Shown here: one piece after another, positions 26,228-34,772 of the stretch
Position numbering within the stretch: position 1 is the first letter of the stretch
Layout: each line of letters starts with the position of its first letter
Source of the DNA: Streptomyces asoensis
GTDB lineage: Bacteria; Actinomycetota; Actinomycetes; Streptomycetales; Streptomycetaceae
Reading direction: 5' to 3'
DNA: 64,000 bases
Assembly: GCF_016860545.1 (NCBI RefSeq)
Contig: NZ_BNEB01000002.1
Coordinates: 930,001-994,000, forward strand
Program-made: the position numbers and the translations under genes
The notes under the pieces: model-generated
The model's input: only the letters and a program-made list of their open reading frames with translations
Told to the model about the DNA's origin: nothing
The model's database searches: none

Positions 26228-26652
26228 GGTTCTCCGTCGGGGTGTGGGGCCTGGTGGGCGGATGTCCGCTCCGGGGCCGGCCGCCGGTGGCCCGCCCACG
26301 GATCGCCCACGGATCGCCCGCGGTGGCGCCGGCCGGGAGGTACGGCGTCGTCCCGAAGTCTCGCCCCTCCCGCAGGCAGGCGAAAGGCAGGCGCCTGCCG
26401 AACCCCCGAGGACCAGCCGGATGGGGCCATCACCCTCCGACGGCGAAGATCACGGCGCCTGCCGTCCCGACACGGTGCAGGGGCTGACGGGGCGGCCGGT
26501 GATGCCGGGGCGACGTCCCGTAGGGGTCCGCTGGGGGTGAGGGGCGTTCCGTCCGTGGGGCGGCCGGACGGGTGAAAGAATGCGGGGTGGGTCCACGCTG
26601 CCGTGGCGGTCGGCGTTCCGGGGGTGTGGGGGACCGGAAGGATGCGTGCGGC
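26228..26652. other. Divergent intergenic region without a supported gene
   Basis: 425 bases between the YhgE-like gene and the membrane protein at 26653. It holds two tandem 11-mers (CCCACGGATCG, near 26297-26318) and a perfect 14-bp palindrome GGCAGGCGCCTGCC at 26386-26399. Several open frames cross it on both strands but none has a ribosome site or recognisable sequence. Confidence 0.6.
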
Positions 26653-27096
26653 ATGATCGAGTGGGTGTTCCTCAGGGCGGGCGCCAGGCCCGTGCCGCAG
26701 CCCGTCGCCACGCCGGTGGTGTGGGCCACGGCCTTCGCAGGCGCGCTCGTCCTGGTGGCGCTGCACAACGTGCTGGTGGGCTCCGACCGGCCCGGGTTCG
26801 CGCTCGCCGCGCTGTCCCTGCTGGCGGCGCTGCTCGGAGTGTGCGCGCGGTTCACCGCGGCACCCGGCACCGCCGTGCTGTGCTGGCTGATCCTCAACGG
26901 TTTCGCCGTTCCACCGGCCGGCACGCTCACCTGGGCCGGTCACCGGGACACCGCCTGGCTCGTCTGCCTGTGCGCGGCGGCTCTCGTCGGCACGGTGCTG
27001 GCCCGGATCGGTCAGGCCCGTGCCGCCTACCGCCGGATCGCCGCCGAGGTGGTCACCCCGTCGGCCGACCCGGACGGCGGGGCCGTCGGCCACTGA
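26653..27096 (+). CDS. Four-TM membrane protein of unknown function
   Basis: 147 residues from ATG 26653; a GGAAGGA site precedes it at a longish spacing, and the upstream in-frame Met (26572) adds only Arg/Gly-rich sequence. Four hydrophobic helices (about 22-42, 49-69, 73-93 and 102-120) and a cytosolic tail. No family recognised. Likely monocistronic. Confidence 0.75.
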   Translation: MIEWVFLRAGARPVPQPVATPVVWATAFAGALVLVALHNVLVGSDRPGFALAALSLLAALLGVCARFTAAPGTAVLCWLILNGFAVPPAGTLTWAGHRDTAWLVCLCAAALVGTVLARIGQARAAYRRIAAEVVTPSADPDGGAVGH

Positions 27097-27279
27097 CCCC
27101 CGCCCCGCGGGCCCGACCCGCGTCGGAGTGCGTGTCGTCGGGGGCGGGACGTGATCCGGGACATACGTGTTGTCGGCCATATGGCTTATCGAGGCCTTTG
27201 GGTAGCTTGGGGTGCTTGCCCTGTTTGCGGATCCTGCGGCGGGGCGTGTCACCTGCCCGCTGTCCCCTCCAGGAGACCC

Positions 27280-28992
27280 ATGCGCTTGCGAACAGCCTCC
27301 GTGCCACCCCTCGTCCTGGCGGGCGGTGTCCTGACCGTCGGCGTCGGCGCCCTCTATCTGACCGGGGTGGTCCTCACCAGCGGTGAGATCGAGTCGGGGA
27401 CGACGGTGCGCGGTGTGGACATCGGGGGCCTCAGCCGTACGGAGGCCGTGCGCAGGCTGGACGCACACCTGGCGGCGGCCGGCCCGCGGGAGCTGACGGT
27501 CCGGGTCGGGGGCCGCACCGCGACCGTGGACCCGCGCTCGGCCGGCATCGGCTTTGACGCCGCGCGCACGGTCGACCGGGCGGCCCGCAACGGCTCCGAC
27601 CCGGTGGGCGTGGTCCGCGGCCTCTTCCGCACAGGAGGCGGCGACGAGGAACCGGTCGTGCGGGTCGACGAGGCGAAGACCCGCGCCACCCTGGAGAAGC
27701 TGGCGAAGACACTGGACCAGGGGGTCCGCGAAGGCGCCGTCGGCTTCACCGGCGCGCGGGTCCGGCAGGTCGCCCCGAGCCCGGGGCACACGCTGGACGT
27801 GGACGCTGCGGTCGGCACCCTGCGGGCCTCCTTCCTGCGCGGCGCGACGGGGGAGATCACGGACCTCCCCGCCCGCGAGACACGGCCGAAGGTCACCGAG
27901 GACGAGGTACGGCGGGCGGTGCGCGACTTCGCGCGCCCGGCCGTCTCCGCGCCCGTCACCCTCACCGCGGACGGCAGGCGCGTCACCGTCGCCCCGGCCG
28001 TCCTGGGCGAGCACCTGACGATGCGGCCGGACGGCGCCGGCAGGCTGGTGCCGGAACTGGACGTCCGGGGGCTGCGGGCGGCGCCCTCGGTGGCCCGCCC
28101 CCTGGCCGCCGTCACCACGACCCCCGAGAACGCCGTCCTCGGGCTGGACGGCGACCGGGCCGTGGTCGCCCGGGACGCCCGGACCGGCGTACGGATCACC
28201 GACAAGGCGCTGGGCAAGGCGGTCCTGCCGCTGCTCACCCGGTCGGGCGGAGCGAGGACCGGGGAGGTGGCCGTGGAGCGGACCCGGCCCGAGGTGACCC
28301 GGGAGAGCGCGCCCCGGCTGGGACTGAAGGAGCGGATGTCGTCCTTCACCGTCCACTTCGAACGGGCCGCGTACCGCACCAAGAACATCGGGCGGGCCGC
28401 GCACCTGATCGACGGCTCCGTCGTCCTGCCCGGCGAGACCTGGAGCTTCAACCGCACCGTGGGGCAGCGCACCGAGGCCAACGGCTTCGGCGAGGGCATC
28501 ATGATCCTCGGCGGCGAGTTCACCAAGGCACCCGGCGGCGGGGTCTCCACCATGGCCACGACCATGTACAACGCGATGTTCTTCGCCGGTGTGCGGCCCG
28601 TGGAGCACGGTGCCCACTCCTTCTACATCGAGCGCTACCCGGAGGGCCGCGAGGCGACGGTCGCGTGGGGCAGTCTCGACCTGAAGTTCGCCAACGACTC
28701 CGGACACGCCCTCTACGTCCGGGCCCGGGCCACGGACACCTCGGTGACCGTCGACTTCCTCGGCACCAGGAAGTACGACGAGGTCAGGTCGGTGACCGGG
28801 CCGCGTACCCGGGTGACGCAGCCGCGGCACAAGGTCGGCACCGGCGAGCAGTGCGTGCCGCAGACCCCGCTGGAGGGCTTCGACGTCACCGTCCAGCGGG
28901 TGTTCTACGACGGCGGCAGGGAAGTGCGGCGGGAGCCGTTCCGCACCCACTACACCCCGCGGGACGAGATCACCTGCGAACCCGCCCGGTGA
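27280..28992 (+). CDS. VanW-family cell-wall protein with PG_binding_4-type repeats
   Basis: 570 residues from ATG 27280 with AGGAG. A signal anchor lies at ~8-30, then two copies of a PG_binding_4-like domain (VRGVDIGGLSRTEAVRRLDA is the first; LEKLAKTLDQGVREG-TGARVRQVA belongs to the second). The VanW domain spans about 365-530 with SVVLPGETWSFN and GGGVSTMATTMYNAMFFAG. Most VanW proteins have GGGICQVSTT at this place; here the Cys is missing. It is probably anchored outside the membrane and involved in peptidoglycan. Its 3' end overlaps the convergent GH97 gene by 23 bases. Confidence 0.9.
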   Translation: MRLRTASVPPLVLAGGVLTVGVGALYLTGVVLTSGEIESGTTVRGVDIGGLSRTEAVRRLDAHLAAAGPRELTVRVGGRTATVDPRSAGIGFDAARTVDRAARNGSDPVGVVRGLFRTGGGDEEPVVRVDEAKTRATLEKLAKTLDQGVREGAVGFTGARVRQVAPSPGHTLDVDAAVGTLRASFLRGATGEITDLPARETRPKVTEDEVRRAVRDFARPAVSAPVTLTADGRRVTVAPAVLGEHLTMRPDGAGRLVPELDVRGLRAAPSVARPLAAVTTTPENAVLGLDGDRAVVARDARTGVRITDKALGKAVLPLLTRSGGARTGEVAVERTRPEVTRESAPRLGLKERMSSFTVHFERAAYRTKNIGRAAHLIDGSVVLPGETWSFNRTVGQRTEANGFGEGIMILGGEFTKAPGGGVSTMATTMYNAMFFAGVRPVEHGAHSFYIERYPEGREATVAWGSLDLKFANDSGHALYVRARATDTSVTVDFLGTRKYDEVRSVTGPRTRVTQPRHKVGTGEQCVPQTPLEGFDVTVQRVFYDGGREVRREPFRTHYTPRDEITCEPAR

Positions 28993-30925
28993 GCGAAGGC
29001 GGAGGCGGGGCGGGGTCGGGGTGAGGGCGGTGGCAGGTGGTGACACCCGCGCGCCACGGGCAGGCCAGCGCCGCGAAGCCCCCCTGGGCGACGACGTCCA
29101 CGGTGAGGGTGTCCCCGCCGCGCAGGACGCGCCGGTCCAGGACCAGACCGCCGGCGCCGTCGAGCACCGTCTCCACCAGCCACCGTCCAGGCCCGAGGGC
29201 CAGCGGTACCGACGCCGTGCGGGCGGCCCCCGCGTACACCCCGCCCACGAACCAGCGGTCCCCGCTGCGGCGGGCGAGCACCGCCTCCTGCCCGGGCCGC
29301 CCCGTGAGCAGCCGGGTGTCGTCCCAGGTCGCCGGGAGCTGGTCGAAGTAGGCCCGGGCGAGCGGCCGTTCGTCGTACGACGCGGGGGTGCCCGCGAACA
29401 TCTGGAGCCCCGACTCGTAGAGCACGCCCAGCCCGACCTCCGCGGCGTCGGAGTTCGGACGCAGTCCGACGCGCTGGAAGGCGCCCGGGGTGAAGTCCAT
29501 GGAGCCGACGACGTTGCGGGTGAAGGGCAGGGTGGTGAGATGGGCGGCGGTGTTCGTCCGCTTCTCCTCGCCGCCGACGCCCTCCAGCGTCATGACGTGC
29601 GGCCAGGTCCGCTGGATGCCCTTGGGGATCGTGGAGCCGTGGAAGTCCACCATGAGGTGGTGGGCGGCGGTCTCCGGGAGGACGGCGTCGTACCACCGGA
29701 GCATCGACTGCGCCTCGGAGTTCATGAAGTCGATCTTGACGCCCTTGACGCCCCACTGCTCCAGGGTGGGCAGCCACCGCGCGCGTTCCTCGGGGGTGTC
29801 GAGGTCGCGCTGGTGGATCCAGACGATGATCCCGACGCCCTTGGCCCGCGCGTACGCGACGAGTTCCGGCATCCAGCTGTTCGCCTGCCAGTCCGGGTCG
29901 GTGACGTCCCACTCGTCCTTCTTGAAGTACCACCCCGAATCGACGGCCTCGTAGGGCCAGTTGCGTGCGGCGGCGTAGTCGACGTAGGCCTTCTGCGCCG
30001 CGAGGCTCTGCCCGGCCGCGCGGCCCCCGGCGAGCCAGGTCCACAGCACGGTGCCGGGCCGGATCCACCGGGTGTCGGTGACCTCGGAGGCGGGGGCGAG
30101 GTCGTCGGTGAAGGTGGACCGGGTGACGGTCGCGAGGTCACCGGTGACCAGGGCCCGCCAGGGGGTGGCGAGCGGGCCGTCGGCCTCCACCCGTTCGTCG
30201 GCGAGCCGGACGCGGTAGGTGCCGCTGCCCTGGGTGTGGGCGAGCCGGGCCCCCGAGTACGCGCCGGTGAGACCGGACTCGGCGAGCAGGGTGTAGCCGC
30301 CGGGGGTGGCGAAGAGCGCCTGCGGTGAGTAGGCGCCGGTGGGCGCGCTCGCCGCGGTGTACGGGGCGAACTGGCCCTCGTTGTCCGTCCGGTAGGTGCT
30401 GAGCCAGGCGCCCGCCTCGGACGGCAGGGTGAACGCGGAGGTCTCACCGAGGACGTCGCCGTACCCGGCGGGCAGGACGTACCGGTAGGCGACGCCGTCC
30501 GCGGCGGCGCGCACGACGAGGTCGAGCCGGGCCCCGGCCGGCGTGGCGAACGACAGCCGGGTCTCGGTCATCCGTACCCGCCGGTCCAGGCGTTTGCCCG
30601 ACGCGGCCCGGTACCGCTCGTCGACGGTCCGGTCCGTGCGGCGCAGGAAGCGCAGATCCCGGGAGAGGTCGGCTCTTTCGGTGACGATGCCGACGGGGGA
30701 CGGCTCGACGACCGTACGGCCCTCGCGGGACACGCCGATGCCGAGGGTGCCGGTGGCGCCGTCCAGGGAGATCCGGGCGCGGGGCCCGTGGGCCGCCGCC
30801 GTGACGGCCCAGTCGCGGTCACGGGGGCCCGGGTCCTGCCCGGCCCGTGCGGGAACGGTCGTGAGGAGGGTGGCCACCAGCCCGGCGCACAGTGCGGTGA
30901 CCGCGGTTCTGATCGGAGCAGCCAT
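28970..30925 (-). CDS. Glycoside hydrolase family 97 protein, secreted
   Basis: 651 residues from ATG 30925. Sec signal ending near PARAG (~29). N-terminal beta-sandwich (~35-290), (beta/alpha)8 barrel (~290-560) and C-terminal domain, as in GH97. GVKIDFMNSEAQSMLRWYD carries the Asp that is the nucleophile in retaining GH97 alpha-galactosidases, and DFHGSTIPKGIQRTWPHVM with TLEGVGGEE follows. An alpha-galactosidase-type activity is therefore more likely than the inverting alpha-glucosidase. It lies 38 bases downstream of the GH95 gene on the same strand and is probably co-transcribed. The end overlaps the VanW-type gene by 23 bases. Confidence 0.92.
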   Translation of the reverse strand: MAAPIRTAVTALCAGLVATLLTTVPARAGQDPGPRDRDWAVTAAAHGPRARISLDGATGTLGIGVSREGRTVVEPSPVGIVTERADLSRDLRFLRRTDRTVDERYRAASGKRLDRRVRMTETRLSFATPAGARLDLVVRAAADGVAYRYVLPAGYGDVLGETSAFTLPSEAGAWLSTYRTDNEGQFAPYTAASAPTGAYSPQALFATPGGYTLLAESGLTGAYSGARLAHTQGSGTYRVRLADERVEADGPLATPWRALVTGDLATVTRSTFTDDLAPASEVTDTRWIRPGTVLWTWLAGGRAAGQSLAAQKAYVDYAAARNWPYEAVDSGWYFKKDEWDVTDPDWQANSWMPELVAYARAKGVGIIVWIHQRDLDTPEERARWLPTLEQWGVKGVKIDFMNSEAQSMLRWYDAVLPETAAHHLMVDFHGSTIPKGIQRTWPHVMTLEGVGGEEKRTNTAAHLTTLPFTRNVVGSMDFTPGAFQRVGLRPNSDAAEVGLGVLYESGLQMFAGTPASYDERPLARAYFDQLPATWDDTRLLTGRPGQEAVLARRSGDRWFVGGVYAGAARTASVPLALGPGRWLVETVLDGAGGLVLDRRVLRGGDTLTVDVVAQGGFAALACPWRAGVTTCHRPHPDPAPPPPSLTGRVRR

Positions 30926-30963
30926 GGGAGGTCTTCCTGTCAGGGATCCGGGCGGGCGGTCGG

Positions 30964-33303
30964 CTACGGCAGGCCCCAGGGCGCGCCCGGTTCGCTCACG
31001 GTGACCGGCGCGACGACGAGGTCGGGGCGCGGGCCGGCGTGGATGAGCACCTCGCGGCCTTCGGGCAGGTCGACGGAGAGCACCCCGTCGCCCAGGTCGC
31101 GGGTGGCGGCCGGAGTGCCGTCGTCCAGGAGCACGGTGAGCCGGCCGGCGAGGCCGTGCCGCACCGAGAGCGGCTCGCCCGCCAGGCTCCTGATCCGGAC
31201 GAACCGGGTCGTCCCCGCGGTACGGACGGCGCTGACCAGGAAGGCGCCCTCGGTGCGGAAGTCGTGCAGGGTGACGTCGGCCCAGGCCTTCGGGACGGCC
31301 GGGAACACCTGGATCACGCCGTTCCAGCTCTGGCAGAACATGTCGTGCAGGGACTGCGAGGCGGACAGCGGCGTCTCGATGACGGGACCGGCCTCGGTGT
31401 AGTGGGTGTTGGCCCGGCAGGGATAGCGCGTGGTGGGGTCGAAGAACTTCCGCAGGTACGAGATCGCGGTGTCGCCGTCGCCGGTCATGGCGTACATCGA
31501 CGCGGCCCCGGTGTAGCTGTAGCCGCGATGGGCGCCGGTCAGCGCGTGCCAGTGCACCAGCGACTTCCTGATCAGTTCGCGGTTCTCGGGCTGGTCCCAG
31601 TTGACGAGGTACAGCGGGTACACCATGAGCAGGTGCGAGTAGTGCCGGTGGGACTGCGCGTACGGGGTGTCCGCGCCGATCATGAAGCCGTTGTCGTCGA
31701 CCGGGTACGGCGTGAGCTTGGCCAGCACTTCCTGCCAGCGGGGGATCAGCTCGTCGTCCAGGTGCAGCAGCCGTGCGCTGTCGAGGAGCGTCCGGCAGCC
31801 CCAGCGGACGAGGGCCAGGTCGTAGTTGGTGTCCTGGGGAGGCACGACGGGGTACTCGGGGGAGAGGGTGCTGGGCAGATGGAGCCTTCCGTCGCTGCCC
31901 GGGGTGAGGAAGTGCAGGTAGTAGTTGATCGCCCGGCGCAGCACGGGGAAGACGGTGTCGCGCAGCATCGAGCGGTCCATGGAATGCCGGTAGGACAGCC
32001 ACACGTTGTGCAGCGCCCAGGTGAGGTCGCCGGTCTCGGCGCCGGTGCCGGGCCGCCCCACGCCCCGGTCGGCGAACATGTCCGAGCTGCGGCCGACGCC
32101 CGAGCTGTCGGTGCGGTAGGCGGCGGGCACGTTCGCGGTCAGCTGTTCCTGGTTCTGGCGCAGCGTCGTGGCGAGCGAGTCGAGTTCGGGGTGGTTGAAC
32201 CCGTGGACGAGCCAGTACTCCAGCTGGACGTTGAGGTTCCACCACACGGCGGGCCACGGGGTGGGCTCCAGCCAGGGCCCGCAGGTGGCCATGACGGGCC
32301 CGCCGGCGCGACTGGCGGAGGCGACCTTGTAGAGCTGGATCCAGTGGAAGCTCTGCAGCCGCTCGTCGGGGAACGACACGAAGCTCTTCGGGTAGAACGC
32401 GTGCCACCAGTCGGTGTGCCGCCGCCTGAGCGCCCCGTAGGAGGCGGCGCGCCGCAGGTTGCGCAGCGAGTCGGCCTCGGCGGCGGTGGCGGAGGGGAAG
32501 CCGTGGCCGACGCTGATCAGCAGCTCGCCGCCGGTGCGGCGGTAGGCGGTCGCCGTCGATCCGCCGCCCGTCAGGGGCTGGAGCACCTGCTCGGTGCCGT
32601 CGGCGGCGGTCCTGGTGGTCCAGGCCGGGTTGGCCGTGTAGCCGGCGGGCGGCTCCTCCTGGATCCTGCGCGGGCTGAGGGCTTCCTCGGGGTGGAAGGT
32701 CCAGGTGACCTGCTCGCCGCCGGTGGCCGTCACCCGGGTGGCCAGGACCTCGTCGTGGACGAACGCGGAGAGGGTGAGGGTGCCGGCGCTGGTGGTGACG
32801 GTTCCGGTGAGTTCGGCGTTCCACAGGCTCAGCCGCCAGTCGACGCCGGTGATGGTGCCGACGGGATCGAGCGTGAGATGGCCGACGGGCAGCCGGCAGG
32901 TGCCCCAGCCGCTGCCGAACTCGGGCCGGTGGTCCTGGACCCGCCCGTGCTGGACGGTGAAACGGATCCGGTCGGCGCCGGGCTCCTGGTAGACCATGCT
33001 GCCGAGCAGTCCGTCGCCGAGGAACGGGCCCTCGTACCAGCGGGTGGGCAGCCGGCTCCACCGCAGGTCCTGGGCGCGCAGGAAGCCGGCCCAGGCGCTG
33101 TCGGTGGTCATGGTGGAGCGGAGTTTCCACGGGCGGGCCCGGACCGCCGCGTCCTGGTCGGTACCGGCGGCCCGGGCCGCCGGTAAATCCTCTTCCGCGT
33201 GGGCCGCCACGGGCAGGGCCGCGGCGGCCGCACCGCCCAGCGCGGTACCGATCACGGCTCTGCGGGGCAGGGGGGAGCGCTCCCCGGACTGCGAGGTCAT
33301 CAT
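30964..33303 (-). CDS. Glycoside hydrolase family 95-like protein, Tat-secreted
   Basis: 779 residues. The start is ATG 33303 (a second ATG follows at once), with CGGAGG upstream. A Tat signal SPLPRRAVIGTALGG ends near AHAEE. An N-terminal beta domain (~70-330) precedes an (alpha/alpha)6 barrel with WWNLNVQLEYW (the Asn-x-Asn of GH95), DLTWALHNVWLSYRHSMD and SHRHYSHLLMVYPLY. GH95 includes 1,2-alpha-L-fucosidases and alpha-L-galactosidases. With the GH97 enzyme it would trim terminal sugars from a plant or animal polymer outside the cell. The promoter and flanking sites lie at 33330-33408. Confidence 0.88.
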   Translation of the reverse strand: MMTSQSGERSPLPRRAVIGTALGGAAAAALPVAAHAEEDLPAARAAGTDQDAAVRARPWKLRSTMTTDSAWAGFLRAQDLRWSRLPTRWYEGPFLGDGLLGSMVYQEPGADRIRFTVQHGRVQDHRPEFGSGWGTCRLPVGHLTLDPVGTITGVDWRLSLWNAELTGTVTTSAGTLTLSAFVHDEVLATRVTATGGEQVTWTFHPEEALSPRRIQEEPPAGYTANPAWTTRTAADGTEQVLQPLTGGGSTATAYRRTGGELLISVGHGFPSATAAEADSLRNLRRAASYGALRRRHTDWWHAFYPKSFVSFPDERLQSFHWIQLYKVASASRAGGPVMATCGPWLEPTPWPAVWWNLNVQLEYWLVHGFNHPELDSLATTLRQNQEQLTANVPAAYRTDSSGVGRSSDMFADRGVGRPGTGAETGDLTWALHNVWLSYRHSMDRSMLRDTVFPVLRRAINYYLHFLTPGSDGRLHLPSTLSPEYPVVPPQDTNYDLALVRWGCRTLLDSARLLHLDDELIPRWQEVLAKLTPYPVDDNGFMIGADTPYAQSHRHYSHLLMVYPLYLVNWDQPENRELIRKSLVHWHALTGAHRGYSYTGAASMYAMTGDGDTAISYLRKFFDPTTRYPCRANTHYTEAGPVIETPLSASQSLHDMFCQSWNGVIQVFPAVPKAWADVTLHDFRTEGAFLVSAVRTAGTTRFVRIRSLAGEPLSVRHGLAGRLTVLLDDGTPAATRDLGDGVLSVDLPEGREVLIHAGPRPDLVVAPVTVSEPGAPWGLP

Positions 33304-33329
33304 CGTCCTCCGGATCTGACGGGCCGTCG

Positions 33330-33338
33330 AGACATCGG
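33330..33338. promoter_or_regulatory. Operator-like site 1 (downstream of the -10)
   Basis: AGACATCGG, exact inverse of the site at 33400-33408. In context ACATCGGGTGT fits the imperfect 11-base palindrome ACAYCSGRTGT. It lies 11-19 bases after the -10 of the GH95 promoter. Confidence 0.55.
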
Positions 33339-33348
33339 GTGTATCCGG

Positions 33349-33377
33349 AACTTAGGGAGACCCCGTGGGGCTGTCAA
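33349..33377 (-). promoter_or_regulatory. Sigma-HrdB/sigma70-like promoter of the GH95-GH97 operon
   Basis: On the minus strand, TTGACA (33377-33372), a 17-base spacer, then TAAGTT (33354-33349). The start of transcription should fall near 33342, giving a leader of about 40 bases before ATG 33303. Confidence 0.7.
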
Positions 33378-33399
33378 TGCCCTGTGGGCCTTGACTGAT

Positions 33400-33408
33400 C
33401 CGATGTCT
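33400..33408. promoter_or_regulatory. Operator-like site 2 (upstream of the -35)
   Basis: CCGATGTCT, exact reverse complement of 33330-33338, 70 bases centre to centre. On the minus strand it reads ACATCGGATCA, one half of the same palindromic pattern. Confidence 0.55.
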
Positions 33409-33560
33409 TGGACTTGCCTGTGGGCATGTTCCTGACTCGGGCCCGTCCCCCGCCGTGGGAGGGCGCGCCACGGCTCCACCGGTGAGCCGTTCGAGGAGTG
33501 CGGCACCACCGACCCGCCACCCGGGCCCCGCTCATGCCGGGGTCCCCTTCCGCGCCGGCG

Positions 33561-34220
33561 CTACCGCACGCGGCGACCCGTGTCCGCCCGGTCCGCCGAT
33601 CGCTCCGCCGGCTCGGGGCGGCCTCGCACCCAGCCGAGCAGCATCACCGAGCACACCGCCGCCAGGGCGCACCAGGTCGAGACGAACTCCAGACGCCACA
33701 GCGCGAAGCAGGCCGCGGCGCCCGCGCCCACCACCGCCCCGAGAGCCACCAGCCCGCGGTCCCCGCTCAGCAGCAGCGAGCCGACGGTGGACAGGAGGTA
33801 CCCGGCCACGAGCACGGCGGGGAACGGGAGGCCGACCGCGTACCCGACGGTGTGACCGCGGATCTCGGCCGTCACCGGCCCGGTCGCCATGCCGTACGCG
33901 AGCGCGGCGGCGGTCGCGGCGCCCAGCACGACTAGCGCGGTCAGCCTGCGCCGGGCCGGGGGCCGGGCCGCGCACCACACCCCCGCCGGCACCCACACCG
34001 CCAGCAGCGGCAGCGCGATCACGGCCCAGGCCACGGTGGCGGGTCCGCCGCCCCCGTCCGCGTGCCAGACCGCCGCCTCGACGATCTGGTGGGCCCCGAG
34101 CAGCAGTGGCAGCGCGGCGAGGGGAAGGTCGCGCGGGGCACGCGCCCGGGCGACACAGGCCGCCCCGACCGCCACCACACCGGCGCCCACGGCCAGGTCG
34201 GCCGTCGCACTCCAACACAT
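33561..34220 (-). CDS. Seven-TM membrane protein (DUF6629-like)
   Basis: 219 residues read from MCWSATADLAVGAG at ATG 34220. This N terminus, with the Cys-Trp-Ser-Ala-Thr-Ala-Asp start, is the hallmark of the DUF6629 family as I know it, so the longer frame is rejected. About seven helices, including a conserved membrane segment LLLGAHQIVEAAVWH, and a basic tail. No function known. Divergent from the STAS gene at 34422. Confidence 0.82.
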   Translation of the reverse strand: MCWSATADLAVGAGVVAVGAACVARARAPRDLPLAALPLLLGAHQIVEAAVWHADGGGGPATVAWAVIALPLLAVWVPAGVWCAARPPARRRLTALVVLGAATAAALAYGMATGPVTAEIRGHTVGYAVGLPFPAVLVAGYLLSTVGSLLLSGDRGLVALGAVVGAGAAACFALWRLEFVSTWCALAAVCSVMLLGWVRGRPEPAERSADRADTGRRVR

Positions 34221-34421
34221 CACGCCACCCAGGGATAGAGCGTCGCCGGATCCGTTCATGTCGCGCTGTGCTTGCCACGCTACGACCCGCCGTGCCCGTC
34301 CCGAGCGCCCGCCGGCGGCGCGCGGGGCCACGCTAGGCTGTCCGGGTGGGTGGAAGGCTGTCCGCGGACCGTCCCGACCGTTCGGCGGCGGGCGCCCGGC
34401 AGGGATCGAAGGGGGCCACGG

Positions 34422-34772
34422 GTGGACGCCTCGCGCGGAGCCGGCGGTTTCGGGCCGGCGCACGGCGCGGCCGTGCTGGAGGTGGGGCCGTTGTCCGGCA
34501 GACCGGGCATCCGTGCCAGGGGCGAGATCAGCGAGCTCACCCGCCCGCCCTGGGAAGCGGCCCTCGCGGGACTGGCACGGGAACACGCGGACGTCTCCTA
34601 CGTGGAACTGTCCGAAGTGGGGTTCGTCGACGTGGCCGGGGTCGCGGCGCTCGCCGTCACGGCGCTGGGCCTGCCCGGAGGCCGCATGGTCGTGGAGCAC
34701 CCGCCGCCCCAGGTGCCCCGGGTCCTGGGTCTGTTCTGGCCGGGCCTCGGCAGGATCGAGGTGGCGCCGTGA
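34422..34772 (+). CDS. STAS-domain protein (anti-sigma factor antagonist-like)
   Basis: 116 residues from GTG 34422. The STAS fold is seen in RPGIRARGEISELTRPPWEAAL, VELSEVGFVDVAGVAALAVTA and the C-terminal HPPPQVPRVLGLFWPG. Active SpoIIAA proteins have a Ser at the helix start (FxDSSG). Here the position reads FVDVAGV, so the phosphorylatable Ser is missing and switching by phosphorylation is doubtful. It is coupled by a GTGA overlap to a MEDS/ATPase protein, its likely partner. Confidence 0.85.
   Translation: MDASRGAGGFGPAHGAAVLEVGPLSGRPGIRARGEISELTRPPWEAALAGLAREHADVSYVELSEVGFVDVAGVAALAVTALGLPGGRMVVEHPPPQVPRVLGLFWPGLGRIEVAP

Noticed and set aside
26130..26540. Small plus-strand genes in the 26.2-26.6 kb gap
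   Set aside because: Open frames are Arg/Gly/Pro-rich, lack ribosome sites and overlap the start of the YhgE-like gene.
26224..29046. 940-codon minus-strand open frame across the VanW gene
   Set aside because: Antisense shadow: no ribosome site, no recognisable domain, and the opposite frame carries signal peptide and VanW motifs.
31039..33186. 715-codon plus-strand frame opposite the GH95 gene
   Set aside because: Shadow of a well-conserved glycosidase; Val/Gly/Arg-rich, no structure.
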